Assembly: GCA_031275285.1 (NCBI GenBank)
Contig: JAISOY010000204.1
Span: forward strand, 23,657-87,656
Length of the DNA: 64,000 nucleotides
Source: Bacteroidales bacterium
GTDB taxonomy: Bacteria > Bacteroidota > Bacteroidia > Bacteroidales > UBA4181
Direction: 5' to 3'
Part shown: piece by piece, positions 18,527 through 27,104 of the stretch
How positions within the stretch are numbered: position 1 is the stretch's first letter
Layout of the letters: each line of letters begins with the position of its first letter
Translations under genes and position numbers: made by a program
The notes under the pieces: generated by a model
What the model was told of the DNA's origin: nothing
The model's database searches: none
What the model saw: the letters and a program-made list of their open reading frames with translations, nothing else

Positions 18527-19951
18527 TTATTTTCTAATAACCAATGTATGGAAAGATTGTGGCTTCAGTGTCAGGCTATAAATATCTTCACCGATTTTTA
18601 TGCTGGGGGAAACCACGCTATTGTTTTTGTTCCGAATAACCAGAACCAAACTGCCATCGACATTCCTGAATGCCAGCATATCGTTAAATTCGCCGGTGAC
18701 AGATAAACGTTGCGCGCCCGGAAGCACATAATGACTGAAATGTTTCATCAGGTAATACTCATAATTGTACTTATAGGTTTTTGACTGTACATCCACGGTA
18801 ATTAATGAATTCTGGCTCCATCCCCATCGGCTTACTCCTCCTTTTTCTAATGAAATATTCCAATAGCAATATACATTCGTACCGTTCGAAAGATAATGTT
18901 TCATCAATTCCCATGCATAACAACAATATTCCCAATCATTTCTCCCATCTCCACATTCCTGTTCTGTCTGGTATATTTTCAGCAAAGGATAATCTGTATG
19001 TATTTTACCGACAGCGCCTTTTCCTGCCCATTGGAAACCTACGCCTTTAATGTATTTACTGCTTTTTTCATCCAGCAATAGCGTATCGACCAATAGCGTG
19101 TTGGGCCTTTCCATGGTGCCGAACATTACCTCTGTTCCAATCTTCGCCATATGAGGGCCAAGATATTCGCCAACAAACGTATTTATTCCGGAAGCCGTCC
19201 ATGTGCAACTCGGAAATACCTGACAGGAATTAAACTCATTTTGCGGCATTACCATCGAAATATGAATCCCTTCATTTCTATATGCCTCAATAAATTTCGC
19301 GAAATAAAGTGCGTATGCTTCAAAATATTTTTCATCCTGAATAAACATGTTCGTCCCTTCTTTTCCCATCTGGGAAGGAAGCAATCCATTCGGAAATTTC
19401 TCGTTTCCGGAAACATTGCAAGCATAATGCTTGTTATATTTCATCCATGCAGGCGGAGACCACGGAGACGCCCATATAGTTAACGAAGGGTTATAATTTT
19501 TCGCCAACCGGATAAAAGGTATTAAAGTTTCGAAATCATTAGCAATAGAGAAATTTTTCATTTCAAAATCACCTTCAGTCTCGTTGTACGAATACCAGTT
19601 CCGTGAAAAATCATTTGCTCCGACAGGCATCCTGCAAATCGTAAAATTTGTCCCCTTTCCGGGATAGAATAATTCTTTCAGAATATCATCCCTGTCTTTT
19701 TCAGACAACGCACTTAATGAAGTCCAACCCAATTCGTTAAAACAAGCGCCGAAACCATCGATGGTTTGTTCTGGGTTTGCCAGATGTACTTCCGCACTAA
19801 TGGATGCACCTCCTTTTTCTGTTTTTATATGCTGACTTTCCTGATGAACCCAGGAATTATCGGGAGTAGACATCACCCAGTCAATAATTTTCTGTTTTTT
19901 GCAGGAAACGCATACAAAAGCGATACATAAAGAAAATAAAATTGTTCTCAT
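18527..19951 (-). CDS. GH30 family glycosidase lipoprotein
   Basis: The 474-residue lipoprotein (signal MRTILFSLCIAFVCVSC) has the GH30 clan-A barrel plus side beta-domain. The start of the fold reads TIDGFGACFNELGW, followed by RMPVGANDFS and ASPWSPPAWMK. The acid/base is Glu in MPQNEFN (about 239) and the nucleophile Glu in IYQTEQECG (about 329), so both catalytic residues are present. The C-terminal side domain (about 400-474) closes with a typical LKPQSFHTLVI. GH30 contains beta-1,6-glucanases, glucosylceramidases, beta-xylosidases and beta-fucosidases; the GFG and PQNEF pattern is nearer the glucosylceramidase/beta-1,6-glucanase branch than the xylanase branch. Only five bases separate it from the GH43-GH95 gene. 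Confidence 0.88.
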   Translation of the reverse strand: MRTILFSLCIAFVCVSCKKQKIIDWVMSTPDNSWVHQESQHIKTEKGGASISAEVHLANPEQTIDGFGACFNELGWTSLSALSEKDRDDILKELFYPGKGTNFTICRMPVGANDFSRNWYSYNETEGDFEMKNFSIANDFETLIPFIRLAKNYNPSLTIWASPWSPPAWMKYNKHYACNVSGNEKFPNGLLPSQMGKEGTNMFIQDEKYFEAYALYFAKFIEAYRNEGIHISMVMPQNEFNSCQVFPSCTWTASGINTFVGEYLGPHMAKIGTEVMFGTMERPNTLLVDTLLLDEKSSKYIKGVGFQWAGKGAVGKIHTDYPLLKIYQTEQECGDGRNDWEYCCYAWELMKHYLSNGTNVYCYWNISLEKGGVSRWGWSQNSLITVDVQSKTYKYNYEYYLMKHFSHYVLPGAQRLSVTGEFNDMLAFRNVDGSLVLVIRNKNNSVVSPSIKIGEDIYSLTLKPQSFHTLVIRK

Positions 19952-19956
19952 AACTT

Positions 19957-22900
19957 TTATTTAGCCAGTTTTGCATTCACTGTGATGGTTTCCCCTTTCT
20001 TCATTTTATAGGTTTTCTGCATATCGCCGGTACGGAGATTCAATTCTCCGCCCAGTTCGGAATAAATCTTCGCTTCGGTCAGCTTACCTTTTTCCCAGAC
20101 CATGTCGATAACAAATCCTCCTCTGGCTTTCAGGCCTTTTACGGAACCTGTTTTTGCCATCGCCGATGGCAGGGACGGTAACAGATGAATATCGAAGCTA
20201 CCGTTTTTCTTTTTCAGGTGGCTTTGAACGATCATTTCGGCAATAGCCGCGGTGGCTCCGAAGTTACCGTCGATCTGGAAAGGCGGATGAGCATCAAAAA
20301 GGTTGGGATAAGTTTTGTTGGCCAACAGAACGGACAATAACTTAAATGCATGGTCGCCATCATGCAAACGGTTCCACATATTGATCTTCCACGCCAGGCC
20401 CCAACCGGTTCCATCGTCTCCGCGTGCGGTCAGCGTTTTGCGGGCTGCTTCGGCCAGTTCGGGCGTTCCTACTACGGTAATCTGGTTGCCGGGATGCAGG
20501 CCGAACAGATGCGATGTGTGCCGGTGGTGCGGGTCTACTTCCTTGTAATCTTCGGCCCATTCGAGAATGCGTCCCGTGGTTTCGCTTATCCTGATAGCGG
20601 GAATCCGTTTCAGTGTTGCTTCGCATTCTTTCCTGAAATCGGCGTCTATCTTCAATATATTGGCGGCATCAATACAATTTGTCAACAGGTTGTGAATGAT
20701 TTCCAGATCCATAGTGGCTCCGTAGGTGAAAACGGAATGTCCGCCACCGGGAAGTACAAATGCATTTTCGGGTGAATAGGACGGATTGGTCACCAATTTA
20801 CCTGCATAAGCTGTTCCGGCAGGAGCTTCCACCAGGAAATCCATAATGAAACGTGCAGCACCTTTCATTACAGGCCATGCGCGTTTGGCAAGAAAATCCT
20901 TATCGCCTGTATAACAGTAATGATCCCACGGATGCTGTACCAGCCATGCTGCTCCTACAGGCCATATTCCTTGCGGACCGTCGGCAGGAGCGGTAAATCC
21001 CCATGCGTCGGTCAGGTGGTGTACCACCCATCCGCGTGCCCCGTAAATTGTTTCCGCGCTTTTTTCGCCCGGTTTTATCAGCATATCCGTTAAATCAAAA
21101 AGCGGGGTGTGCATTTCCGATAGGTTGGTCAGGTCGGAAGGCCAGTAATTCATCTGAAAGTTGATGTTGGTATGGAAATCTGCGTTCCAGGGTGCATTCA
21201 TCTGCCACACCCAGAGGCCTTGCAAGTTTGCGGGCATTCCGCCGGGACGGGAAGAACCGATCAGCAGATAACGGCCAAACTGGAAATAATTCGACACCAG
21301 GCCCAGGTCGGGTTGCCCCGTTTTGCGCGCCAGATCCAGGCGTTCGTTTGTGGGCAACGATTCAATGTCGGGCGAAAGCCTGCCCAGATCCATATCCACA
21401 CGGTTGAAGTATTGCTGATGGTCGGCAATATGCCCGGATTTGATTTGGTTGAATGATTTTCCCACAACTTTTGCCAGGGTTTCGGCACATTTCTTTTTGG
21501 GGTCTTCCGAGAAGGTGGTGATGCCTTTTGCCAGATTTTCCATACCCGGATAGTTGGTTGCTCCGGTGATGTACAGCGTGAGGGTGGTTGCATTTTTCAC
21601 CTTCAGTAATTGTTCGTGACCCGTATTTTCGACGACTTCGGTGGTTCCGCCATCGGCTACTGCTTTCACCTGGGCGGCAAAACTTACACCGCGCGGCTGG
21701 TCATTCTTATCTTTTACATTTATCCGGCCGCTCAACAGCAAACCGTCATTGCCTATTTTTTCACATTTCGCATCCTGTGCTCTTTTCAAAGCCAGTGAAA
21801 GGTTGATCTTGTTCGCTTTGTCGGCTGTGATGCGGACAATGATTGCATTATCGGGAGCCGAAGCAAAATATTCGCGGGTATAATTTACGCCGTCCGAAGT
21901 ATATTTTACGGTGGAAACGGCGGTAGACAGATCAAGCGTCCTCACGTAATCATAAGCGGTAAGTTCGGGCGTGTCAAACCATAACTCGCCTAATGACTGG
22001 TATGATCTTACTCTTTTTGGATTGCCCATCATCGTTGATTCGGCCAGTTTAACGGCTTCGTTATTTTTGTCTTCGAACAACAGCCGCTGTACTTCGGGCA
22101 ACGCCTTACGTCCTTCGGGATTGTTGGGATCCAGGGGATAACCGTCCCATAAGGTGTTTTCGTTGAGCTGGATACGTTCGTCGGCCACGCCTCCGAAAAC
22201 CATTGCGCCTAAATGTCCGTTACCCAGTGGGAGCGCTTCTTCCCATACCTTGGCGGATTCGCGGTACCAGAGAACATTTTTTGTGTTTTCCGGTTTTGCT
22301 CCTTTTCCGAAAAATTCGGCGCGGTCTGTCCATTTGGCGTCAATCGGTATTTTCCGTTCGCTTGCGCCTAATCCCGTTGTCTGAACTACTTTTTGAATGG
22401 TTCCGTCGGGGTTGAAATACAGTTTGTCAAAACAGATGGAACGCAGGTTGCCCCGTCCCGAAAGGTCGCAATTGTGGTAAAACTGATACCACTGTCCGTT
22501 GTACTCGACAACAGAGCCGTGGCTTGTGTCGGAAGTAACCTTATCCAGATAAACACCCTGGGATTTCCAGGGACCTAACGGATTGTCACTCATGGCATAC
22601 CGCATCTGATTATGTCCCCGCGCATTATCGGCATAAGCAAGGTAATACACCCCATTTCGCTTAAATACCCATGCCGCTTCGTGGAAATCTTCCAGCCCTT
22701 CCATAAATTTTAACGGTTCGGCAAGTTCCGTCATATTGTCTTTTAGTTTGGCTCCGGCGCATCTGCTACCACCTCCGTAATAGAAGTAGGCCTGCCCGTC
22801 GTCATCTGTAAATACGCAAGGGTCGATCATAGCGAAATTATCATTACCCAATTCCAGATAACCCTGTACGGTAAAGTCTGCGGCAGGTTTCTTGCTTGTC

Positions 22901-23295
22901 GCTATGCCCACTTTCCATGTTTTGTTCCACTCCGTTCCGCTGGGATGAGGAAAATAGAAATAATAAGTGCCGTTTTTATAGGCACAGTCGGGCGCCCACA
23001 TAAAGCCGCCTTCGGGTCTGCCCCAGGGAACCTGACTGGCAGAGAGTATTTCGCCGTGATCTGTCCAATTCACCATATCGTCGGTGGAATAGACGTGATA
23101 TTTGTCCATCAGGTCGCATCCGCGCGGAGGATCAATATCATGCGACGGGTAAACATAAAGGCGTCCGTCTTCCCAGACATGGGCCGAGGGGTCGGCTGTA
23201 AAAATATCCCTTACAAAGGGATTGTTCTGCGCATGAAGTTGAAAAAAAGCGATTCCCGTAAAAAGAATCAGTGATAACAGATAACGTATTTTCAT
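19957..23295 (-). CDS. GH43-GH95 two-enzyme fusion
   Basis: This 1112-residue exported protein (signal 1-22, ending LHAQ) carries two complete catalytic modules. Residues about 25-325 are a GH43 propeller with Asp in TADPSAH, Asp in MIDPCVF and Glu in DFHEAAW. Residues about 335-1110 are a GH95 alpha-L-fucosidase-type (alpha/alpha)6 barrel. It shows WEEALPLGNGHLGAMVFGG, the Asn pair in HTNINFQMNYW that activates the water in this inverting family, and the catalytic carboxylate region EVDPHHRHTSHL. GH95 also includes alpha-L-galactosidases. The join falls near residue 330 without an obvious linker. Both sites look intact. A product of this kind could remove an arabinosyl-type and a fucosyl-type side group from the same branch. 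It sits in the compact run SGNH-GH43/95-GH30-GH3. Confidence 0.92.
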   Translation of the reverse strand: MKIRYLLSLILFTGIAFFQLHAQNNPFVRDIFTADPSAHVWEDGRLYVYPSHDIDPPRGCDLMDKYHVYSTDDMVNWTDHGEILSASQVPWGRPEGGFMWAPDCAYKNGTYYFYFPHPSGTEWNKTWKVGIATSKKPAADFTVQGYLELGNDNFAMIDPCVFTDDDGQAYFYYGGGSRCAGAKLKDNMTELAEPLKFMEGLEDFHEAAWVFKRNGVYYLAYADNARGHNQMRYAMSDNPLGPWKSQGVYLDKVTSDTSHGSVVEYNGQWYQFYHNCDLSGRGNLRSICFDKLYFNPDGTIQKVVQTTGLGASERKIPIDAKWTDRAEFFGKGAKPENTKNVLWYRESAKVWEEALPLGNGHLGAMVFGGVADERIQLNENTLWDGYPLDPNNPEGRKALPEVQRLLFEDKNNEAVKLAESTMMGNPKRVRSYQSLGELWFDTPELTAYDYVRTLDLSTAVSTVKYTSDGVNYTREYFASAPDNAIIVRITADKANKINLSLALKRAQDAKCEKIGNDGLLLSGRINVKDKNDQPRGVSFAAQVKAVADGGTTEVVENTGHEQLLKVKNATTLTLYITGATNYPGMENLAKGITTFSEDPKKKCAETLAKVVGKSFNQIKSGHIADHQQYFNRVDMDLGRLSPDIESLPTNERLDLARKTGQPDLGLVSNYFQFGRYLLIGSSRPGGMPANLQGLWVWQMNAPWNADFHTNINFQMNYWPSDLTNLSEMHTPLFDLTDMLIKPGEKSAETIYGARGWVVHHLTDAWGFTAPADGPQGIWPVGAAWLVQHPWDHYCYTGDKDFLAKRAWPVMKGAARFIMDFLVEAPAGTAYAGKLVTNPSYSPENAFVLPGGGHSVFTYGATMDLEIIHNLLTNCIDAANILKIDADFRKECEATLKRIPAIRISETTGRILEWAEDYKEVDPHHRHTSHLFGLHPGNQITVVGTPELAEAARKTLTARGDDGTGWGLAWKINMWNRLHDGDHAFKLLSVLLANKTYPNLFDAHPPFQIDGNFGATAAIAEMIVQSHLKKKNGSFDIHLLPSLPSAMAKTGSVKGLKARGGFVIDMVWEKGKLTEAKIYSELGGELNLRTGDMQKTYKMKKGETITVNAKLAK

Positions 23296-23315
23296 TGTTT
23301 AGTGGTTTTTATAGT

Positions 23316-24788
23316 TTATTTTTTAATATTGACTTTTGTTGCTTTCTCAATAAAATCAACAATAATCTGCGGATTGGGAAAGCTGTGCGGATGATGCTTG
23401 AATCCTTCTTTTACAATGACGGTAATATCTCCTCCTTTTTTCCTGATCTTTTTTTCAAAAGGAAAGGTATTTTGTGAATTGACGGCCGCTTCGTCCAGCC
23501 CGGCGCAAATGATAAGTATCGGGTATTTACCCTTCACAATGGCATTGATCTTATCTATAGGACTTTCCTTGAATTTCTTTATCTTTTTCCGGTCGATATG
23601 GTAATTCTTTTCTATTCCTTTCGTGATTTCATTTTCGGGTTTTTCCTTACCATCAGGACCGAAATACATGGCTTTCATATCCAAAAGCGGATTGTCCACG
23701 TAAACTGCCGCTACTTTATCCGGATTGGCGGCTGCCCAGTTGAATGCGTAAACGCCGCCACGGCTCATTCCTTCCAATACCACTTTTTGACTCAACCCTC
23801 CTTCGTGCAGTAGTTTATAGAAATCGTTCCATTCTTTAATGTTCTGCTTATTTCCCAGACGTTCCGCCTGATCGCAATACACCAGGTGATAACCTCTTTC
23901 CAACAGGGCGATGTCGGTTTGTGGTTCATGCGCCCAGAAACGCATCCGCCATATCCACGGATGATCTTTTCGAGCTTTTTGGGGCTTTACCACTTTACAC
24001 TCACGTCCTTCGCGGGAAAATACCGCACACCGGTAACCGCGGAAATTGCTTACCTTATATTCTATTCCCTGCTTGTCCAACGCTTCGAAAATATCAAAAG
24101 AATCGTCCGCAGGGAGAGTAACCTGAAGGGCGAGCCGCCGGGCAATAATAGCAGAACCTTCTTCCTCAGGATGGATTTTATCGGGTATCAACTCCGGTTT
24201 ATCAATTAATAAAGGATGCATATCCAACACTTCCACGTTTTCCTCGTAAGCTGCTTTTGCCAGACGCGGCGCCACGTCGTTGACACTTACCGGATCATAT
24301 ATACCATCTTTGTCGGTTACAAAAAAAGCGGTGGGGAGCAATACAATTACCCGGGGACGGGACGGTAATTCTTTAAAAGAACGGATCATATCCCGGCAAT
24401 CCTGTTCCAGATCGTTGTAATATGGACGATTAACGGCTTTGGCATCGTTTCCGCCCAGGTCTATGAAAACAATATCGGGATTACTGTTTAAAGCTTTTTT
24501 ATAAGCATCGGTATTCCAGTATGGCAGATTCCCTTTCCTAAGCATGGTTGATCCGCCTATTCCGTAATTGGATACCTGATAACCGGCTCCCAGCAATGAT
24601 TGTAATTGTCCGGGATAAGAATTTTTCACAGGATCTTTGATACGGGCGCCTTGGGTAATGCTGGCTCCTACGCAGGTGACCCGGATGATATTTTCCTGCG
24701 CAAAATTGTTTTGGAAACACCATCCGGACAATAATGTTATCAGGATAAAAAATGCTTTAATGCTTGTTGTTCTATAAGTTGTATTCAT
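23316..24788 (-). CDS. SGNH esterase fused to an alpha/beta-hydrolase
   Basis: The 490-residue exported protein (signal about 1-30) has two hydrolase folds. Residues about 34-230 are an SGNH/GDSL domain with all four blocks: VGASITQG (Ser near 43), YGIGGS, DLGGNDA and DKIHPEEEG with the Asp-His pair. Residues about 240-485 are an alpha/beta-hydrolase with nucleophile elbow GMSRGG (Ser near 341), Asp in CAGLDEAA and His in FKHHPHSF. Both sets look catalytically complete. SGNH enzymes in PULs are mostly acetyl esterases; the second domain may be another acyl or feruloyl-type esterase, which is inference. It is 20 bases upstream of the GH43-GH95 gene and begins the compact four-gene run. Confidence 0.88.
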   Translation of the reverse strand: MNTTYRTTSIKAFFILITLLSGWCFQNNFAQENIIRVTCVGASITQGARIKDPVKNSYPGQLQSLLGAGYQVSNYGIGGSTMLRKGNLPYWNTDAYKKALNSNPDIVFIDLGGNDAKAVNRPYYNDLEQDCRDMIRSFKELPSRPRVIVLLPTAFFVTDKDGIYDPVSVNDVAPRLAKAAYEENVEVLDMHPLLIDKPELIPDKIHPEEEGSAIIARRLALQVTLPADDSFDIFEALDKQGIEYKVSNFRGYRCAVFSREGRECKVVKPQKARKDHPWIWRMRFWAHEPQTDIALLERGYHLVYCDQAERLGNKQNIKEWNDFYKLLHEGGLSQKVVLEGMSRGGVYAFNWAAANPDKVAAVYVDNPLLDMKAMYFGPDGKEKPENEITKGIEKNYHIDRKKIKKFKESPIDKINAIVKGKYPILIICAGLDEAAVNSQNTFPFEKKIRKKGGDITVIVKEGFKHHPHSFPNPQIIVDFIEKATKVNIKK

Positions 24789-25210
24789 TTGAAGTTGATT
24801 GACATTAAAAATGTAATGTTCCAGATATTTGCCAGATTAAAGGTATTTCTTCTAACAAAGAAACGAATACCCGCTTAACAAAATGATTAATAGAAGTGTT
24901 AATCACGACAATTTAGCAATTTTTAAGAATAATTATCATTTTTTCTTTTAGCCTTAGTACATGACGAAAATTCATTATACCGGTTTACATCCTTTAACTT
25001 CGTTGAACTTACCCTTGCGTTGAGCGGTAATTACCTGTTTACACCCGACCAACGCTACATTCACTTCCAGCTTTTCTATTTAAGGTCAGAACGCTGGTTA
25101 AAATTACAATGTGAAAATATTTTTTTTGCTGTGGAAATAAATTTTCACACGTGATTTTCCGGAACGCCTGCCGTATGCTTTTTATTGGCAAGGCCGGCGA
25201 ATATCCGTTT
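24789..25210. other. 422-base gene-free gap with repeat block and hairpin
   Basis: No gene is seen. The gap holds the conserved block at 24937-24990 and an inverted repeat TGTGAAAAT (25110-25118) / ATTTTCACA (25141-25149). The inverted repeat lies about 60 bases downstream of the ceramidase-like gene and could act as a weak terminator for it. No exact TAnnTTTG promoter box was found on the minus strand. Confidence 0.45.
24937..24990. repeat. Conserved intergenic block, copy 1
   Basis: The stretch contains CTTAGTACATGACGAAAATT and CATTATACCGGTTTACA. It matches 32473-32522 (CTTAGCACATGAC, then CATTATATCGACTTACA) in the same orientation. Both copies lie upstream of minus-strand genes at sub-cluster boundaries. 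Confidence 0.5.
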
Positions 25211-26461
25211 TTATTTAAATACTCCCATCATACGGTAATAATTTTCCAATTGCCTGATCATGATTTTTTCCCCGGCGCCTATTTCTATCAGGTTCGGACC
25301 GTGGTCGGCGCCAAAACCGCCATAAGCCGCCGAACGGATATCGGGAAGGTATATCGGCCATTTACCTCCGTTCCACGTATATCCGAACAGGAAAGGTATT
25401 TTTCCGTAAGGTTCGAACTCTCTTTTCCAGTCGATCTGGAATTTAATAAATGGCTCACCGGGAACTGTTGCGATCACAAACCGGTCATTAATGGATATTA
25501 CCGAGAAGTGAACATTATAATGAAGGTTCTTATCATAACGCCCCGTAAAAAATAAAGAATCAGCCTTTACTTTTATATCCGGTACATCATGCGGATTCGG
25601 GTATAATTCCTTTGCTAACTTCACAGCCTCAATGGAGAGAAGTTTTCCCATACGGTCGATCAAATCATAATTGGAAGGGCGGGGATCATCAGGCGCTTTC
25701 CTGCCTCCATCTTTGAACAGCGGCGCCTGATTGCCCCCACCTCCCTGAACAAACAAACAATTAACCGTATTATTAAAAGCTTCTTCGGTATACCTGGTCG
25801 CATAACCTACATAATCAGCCGAAATTTCAAAGTTATTCCATGCCACATCGGGGTGGCATGCATAATTCATGATCAGCGCTTTAGGATTTCCGTTCATATC
25901 GTCTAACCGGATCACTCCTATCGCGGGATCAACTGGTCCGTGGGGAATACGCTCGGGATTGACTGCCCGGTAATGATCGTCGCCCAGCCATGATTCCCTT
26001 GCACGCCCGTCTTCACGAAGAATTAACCGGTTAAAGCTCAATTGGGGAAAATAACGATGACCGCCTGATATTTTCGTTTCAAACATCTTTTTTGAGGCTT
26101 TTTCCATTACGGAAACAATCTGTTTTTCGAGCTGCTCTTTCGGCGCGACTTCTGCTGAATGGGTATGTTGTGGAGAAAAATACACTTCTTTTAGGTTGAA
26201 CTGCTTTTTCAATGATTCGGCTAAAGGGACATTGGTGTATCCGCCCAAATCCAATCCTATAAATGCGATCCGTACCCCACCGGATTCCAGTATCAGGCTC
26301 CTCGCATATAGGGAATCATGAACAGGATATTTCGGCTGAAGCGGTGTAATATTAATTTTTGCTGTTCCTGCCATCAGTCTTTCGGCAGCAAAAGCCGGAC
26401 TGGACATATAAGCAATGCAACTCAAAAAAATAAGACTTGATAAAAACCGATTGATTTTCAT
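25211..26461 (-). CDS. Neutral/alkaline ceramidase-like exported protein
   Basis: The 416-residue protein starts at ATG 26461 with a Sec signal (MKINRFLSSLIFLSC onward, cut after PAFA). The open frame continues 27 codons upstream, but that part crosses an intergenic hairpin and is not coding-like. The mature protein matches the N-terminal catalytic domain of neutral ceramidase: MAGTAKINITP, the FIGLDLGG strand, SPQHTHSAEV with the zinc-ligand His pair, and MNYACHPDV with the next His. The C-terminal Ig-like domain of true ceramidases is missing. Such short forms are widespread in Bacteroidetes PULs with unknown substrate, and an amidase or esterase acting on a carbohydrate is possible. It stands alone between two gaps of more than 400 bases. 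Confidence 0.85.
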   Translation of the reverse strand: MKINRFLSSLIFLSCIAYMSSPAFAAERLMAGTAKINITPLQPKYPVHDSLYARSLILESGGVRIAFIGLDLGGYTNVPLAESLKKQFNLKEVYFSPQHTHSAEVAPKEQLEKQIVSVMEKASKKMFETKISGGHRYFPQLSFNRLILREDGRARESWLGDDHYRAVNPERIPHGPVDPAIGVIRLDDMNGNPKALIMNYACHPDVAWNNFEISADYVGYATRYTEEAFNNTVNCLFVQGGGGNQAPLFKDGGRKAPDDPRPSNYDLIDRMGKLLSIEAVKLAKELYPNPHDVPDIKVKADSLFFTGRYDKNLHYNVHFSVISINDRFVIATVPGEPFIKFQIDWKREFEPYGKIPFLFGYTWNGGKWPIYLPDIRSAAYGGFGADHGPNLIEIGAGEKIMIRQLENYYRMMGVFK

Positions 26462-26494
26462 ATGTATATAAATTGTTTTTAATGGACATATGGG

Positions 26495-26548
26495 CCCCTC
26501 ATGCCTGATATTCATCAACTTTGGCGAGCTATTATTGCTCATGAGGGG
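26495..26548. repeat. 9-bp inverted repeat upstream of the ceramidase-like gene
   Basis: CCCCTCATG (26495-26503) is complementary to CATGAGGGG (26540-26548), with 36 bases between. It lies 34 bases upstream of the start codon at 26461. It could be an operator, a 5'-UTR hairpin, or an end of a small element. Confidence 0.4.
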
Positions 26549-26639
26549 TTCATGTGATTAAAAGTTAAGGGTGAAAATATTTTTTATCCGATTATCGGAT
26601 ATTATGCCCATTTAGTGAAATTCAACAATAAAGTATTAA

Positions 26640-26912
26640 GGCTACATATACCAGCAAGTCCGTAAGACTTGAATATCAATAGAAAGATGCGAACATGAAA
26701 ACCGTATCTCTTTTAAGGAGATACATTCATAAATCTCCTAATGGGGAGTATTCTTTCTCACACCATTTTCTATTGATATAAATCGCCTGACGGCGAAACT
26801 TTGGTAATTTATTTTTGAAAATCCCTTATCAGCTGGCCGTTTCGCCACGCCGAAGCTAAAAGCAGGAACTTTCTGAACGCAACGAAGTCCGGAGACTTCG
26901 CCGAGCTCAATT
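26640..26912. repeat. Hairpin-chain repeat region R2
   Basis: The 643-base gap between the ceramidase-like and beta-helix genes has no credible gene. It holds several short hairpins: AAGTC/GACTT at 26655-26670, TATCTC/GAGATA near 26704-26723 and TTCGCC-type near 26782-26796. Inside it, 26673-26685 (ATATCAATAGAAA) and 26767-26779 (TTTCTATTGATAT) form a perfect 13-bp inverted repeat bounding a 107-bp unit. The tail at 26851-26904 matches R1 (10200-10290). Confidence 0.65.
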
Positions 26913-27104
26913 TCCCATTTTTTAAACATTTTATTAGGCAATCATATTTTTAATTATTCTTTGAATAACTCATTCTGACCCGTCTTCCGGAAGTTCCACC
27001 GGGATTGTAATATTATAATTTACCTATGCAGATGGAACATGCACGGCCATTGGGTTTTCCATCTATTTCAGACAGTACGCTATGATGGTAAAAAGCAAAG
27101 AATA

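Noticed and set aside
26462..26542. Longer start of the ceramidase-like gene
   Set aside because: The extra 27 codons cross an inverted repeat and precede a proper signal peptide.
26738..26941. 67-codon open frame on the minus strand
   Set aside because: It lies inside repeat region R2 and has no protein features.
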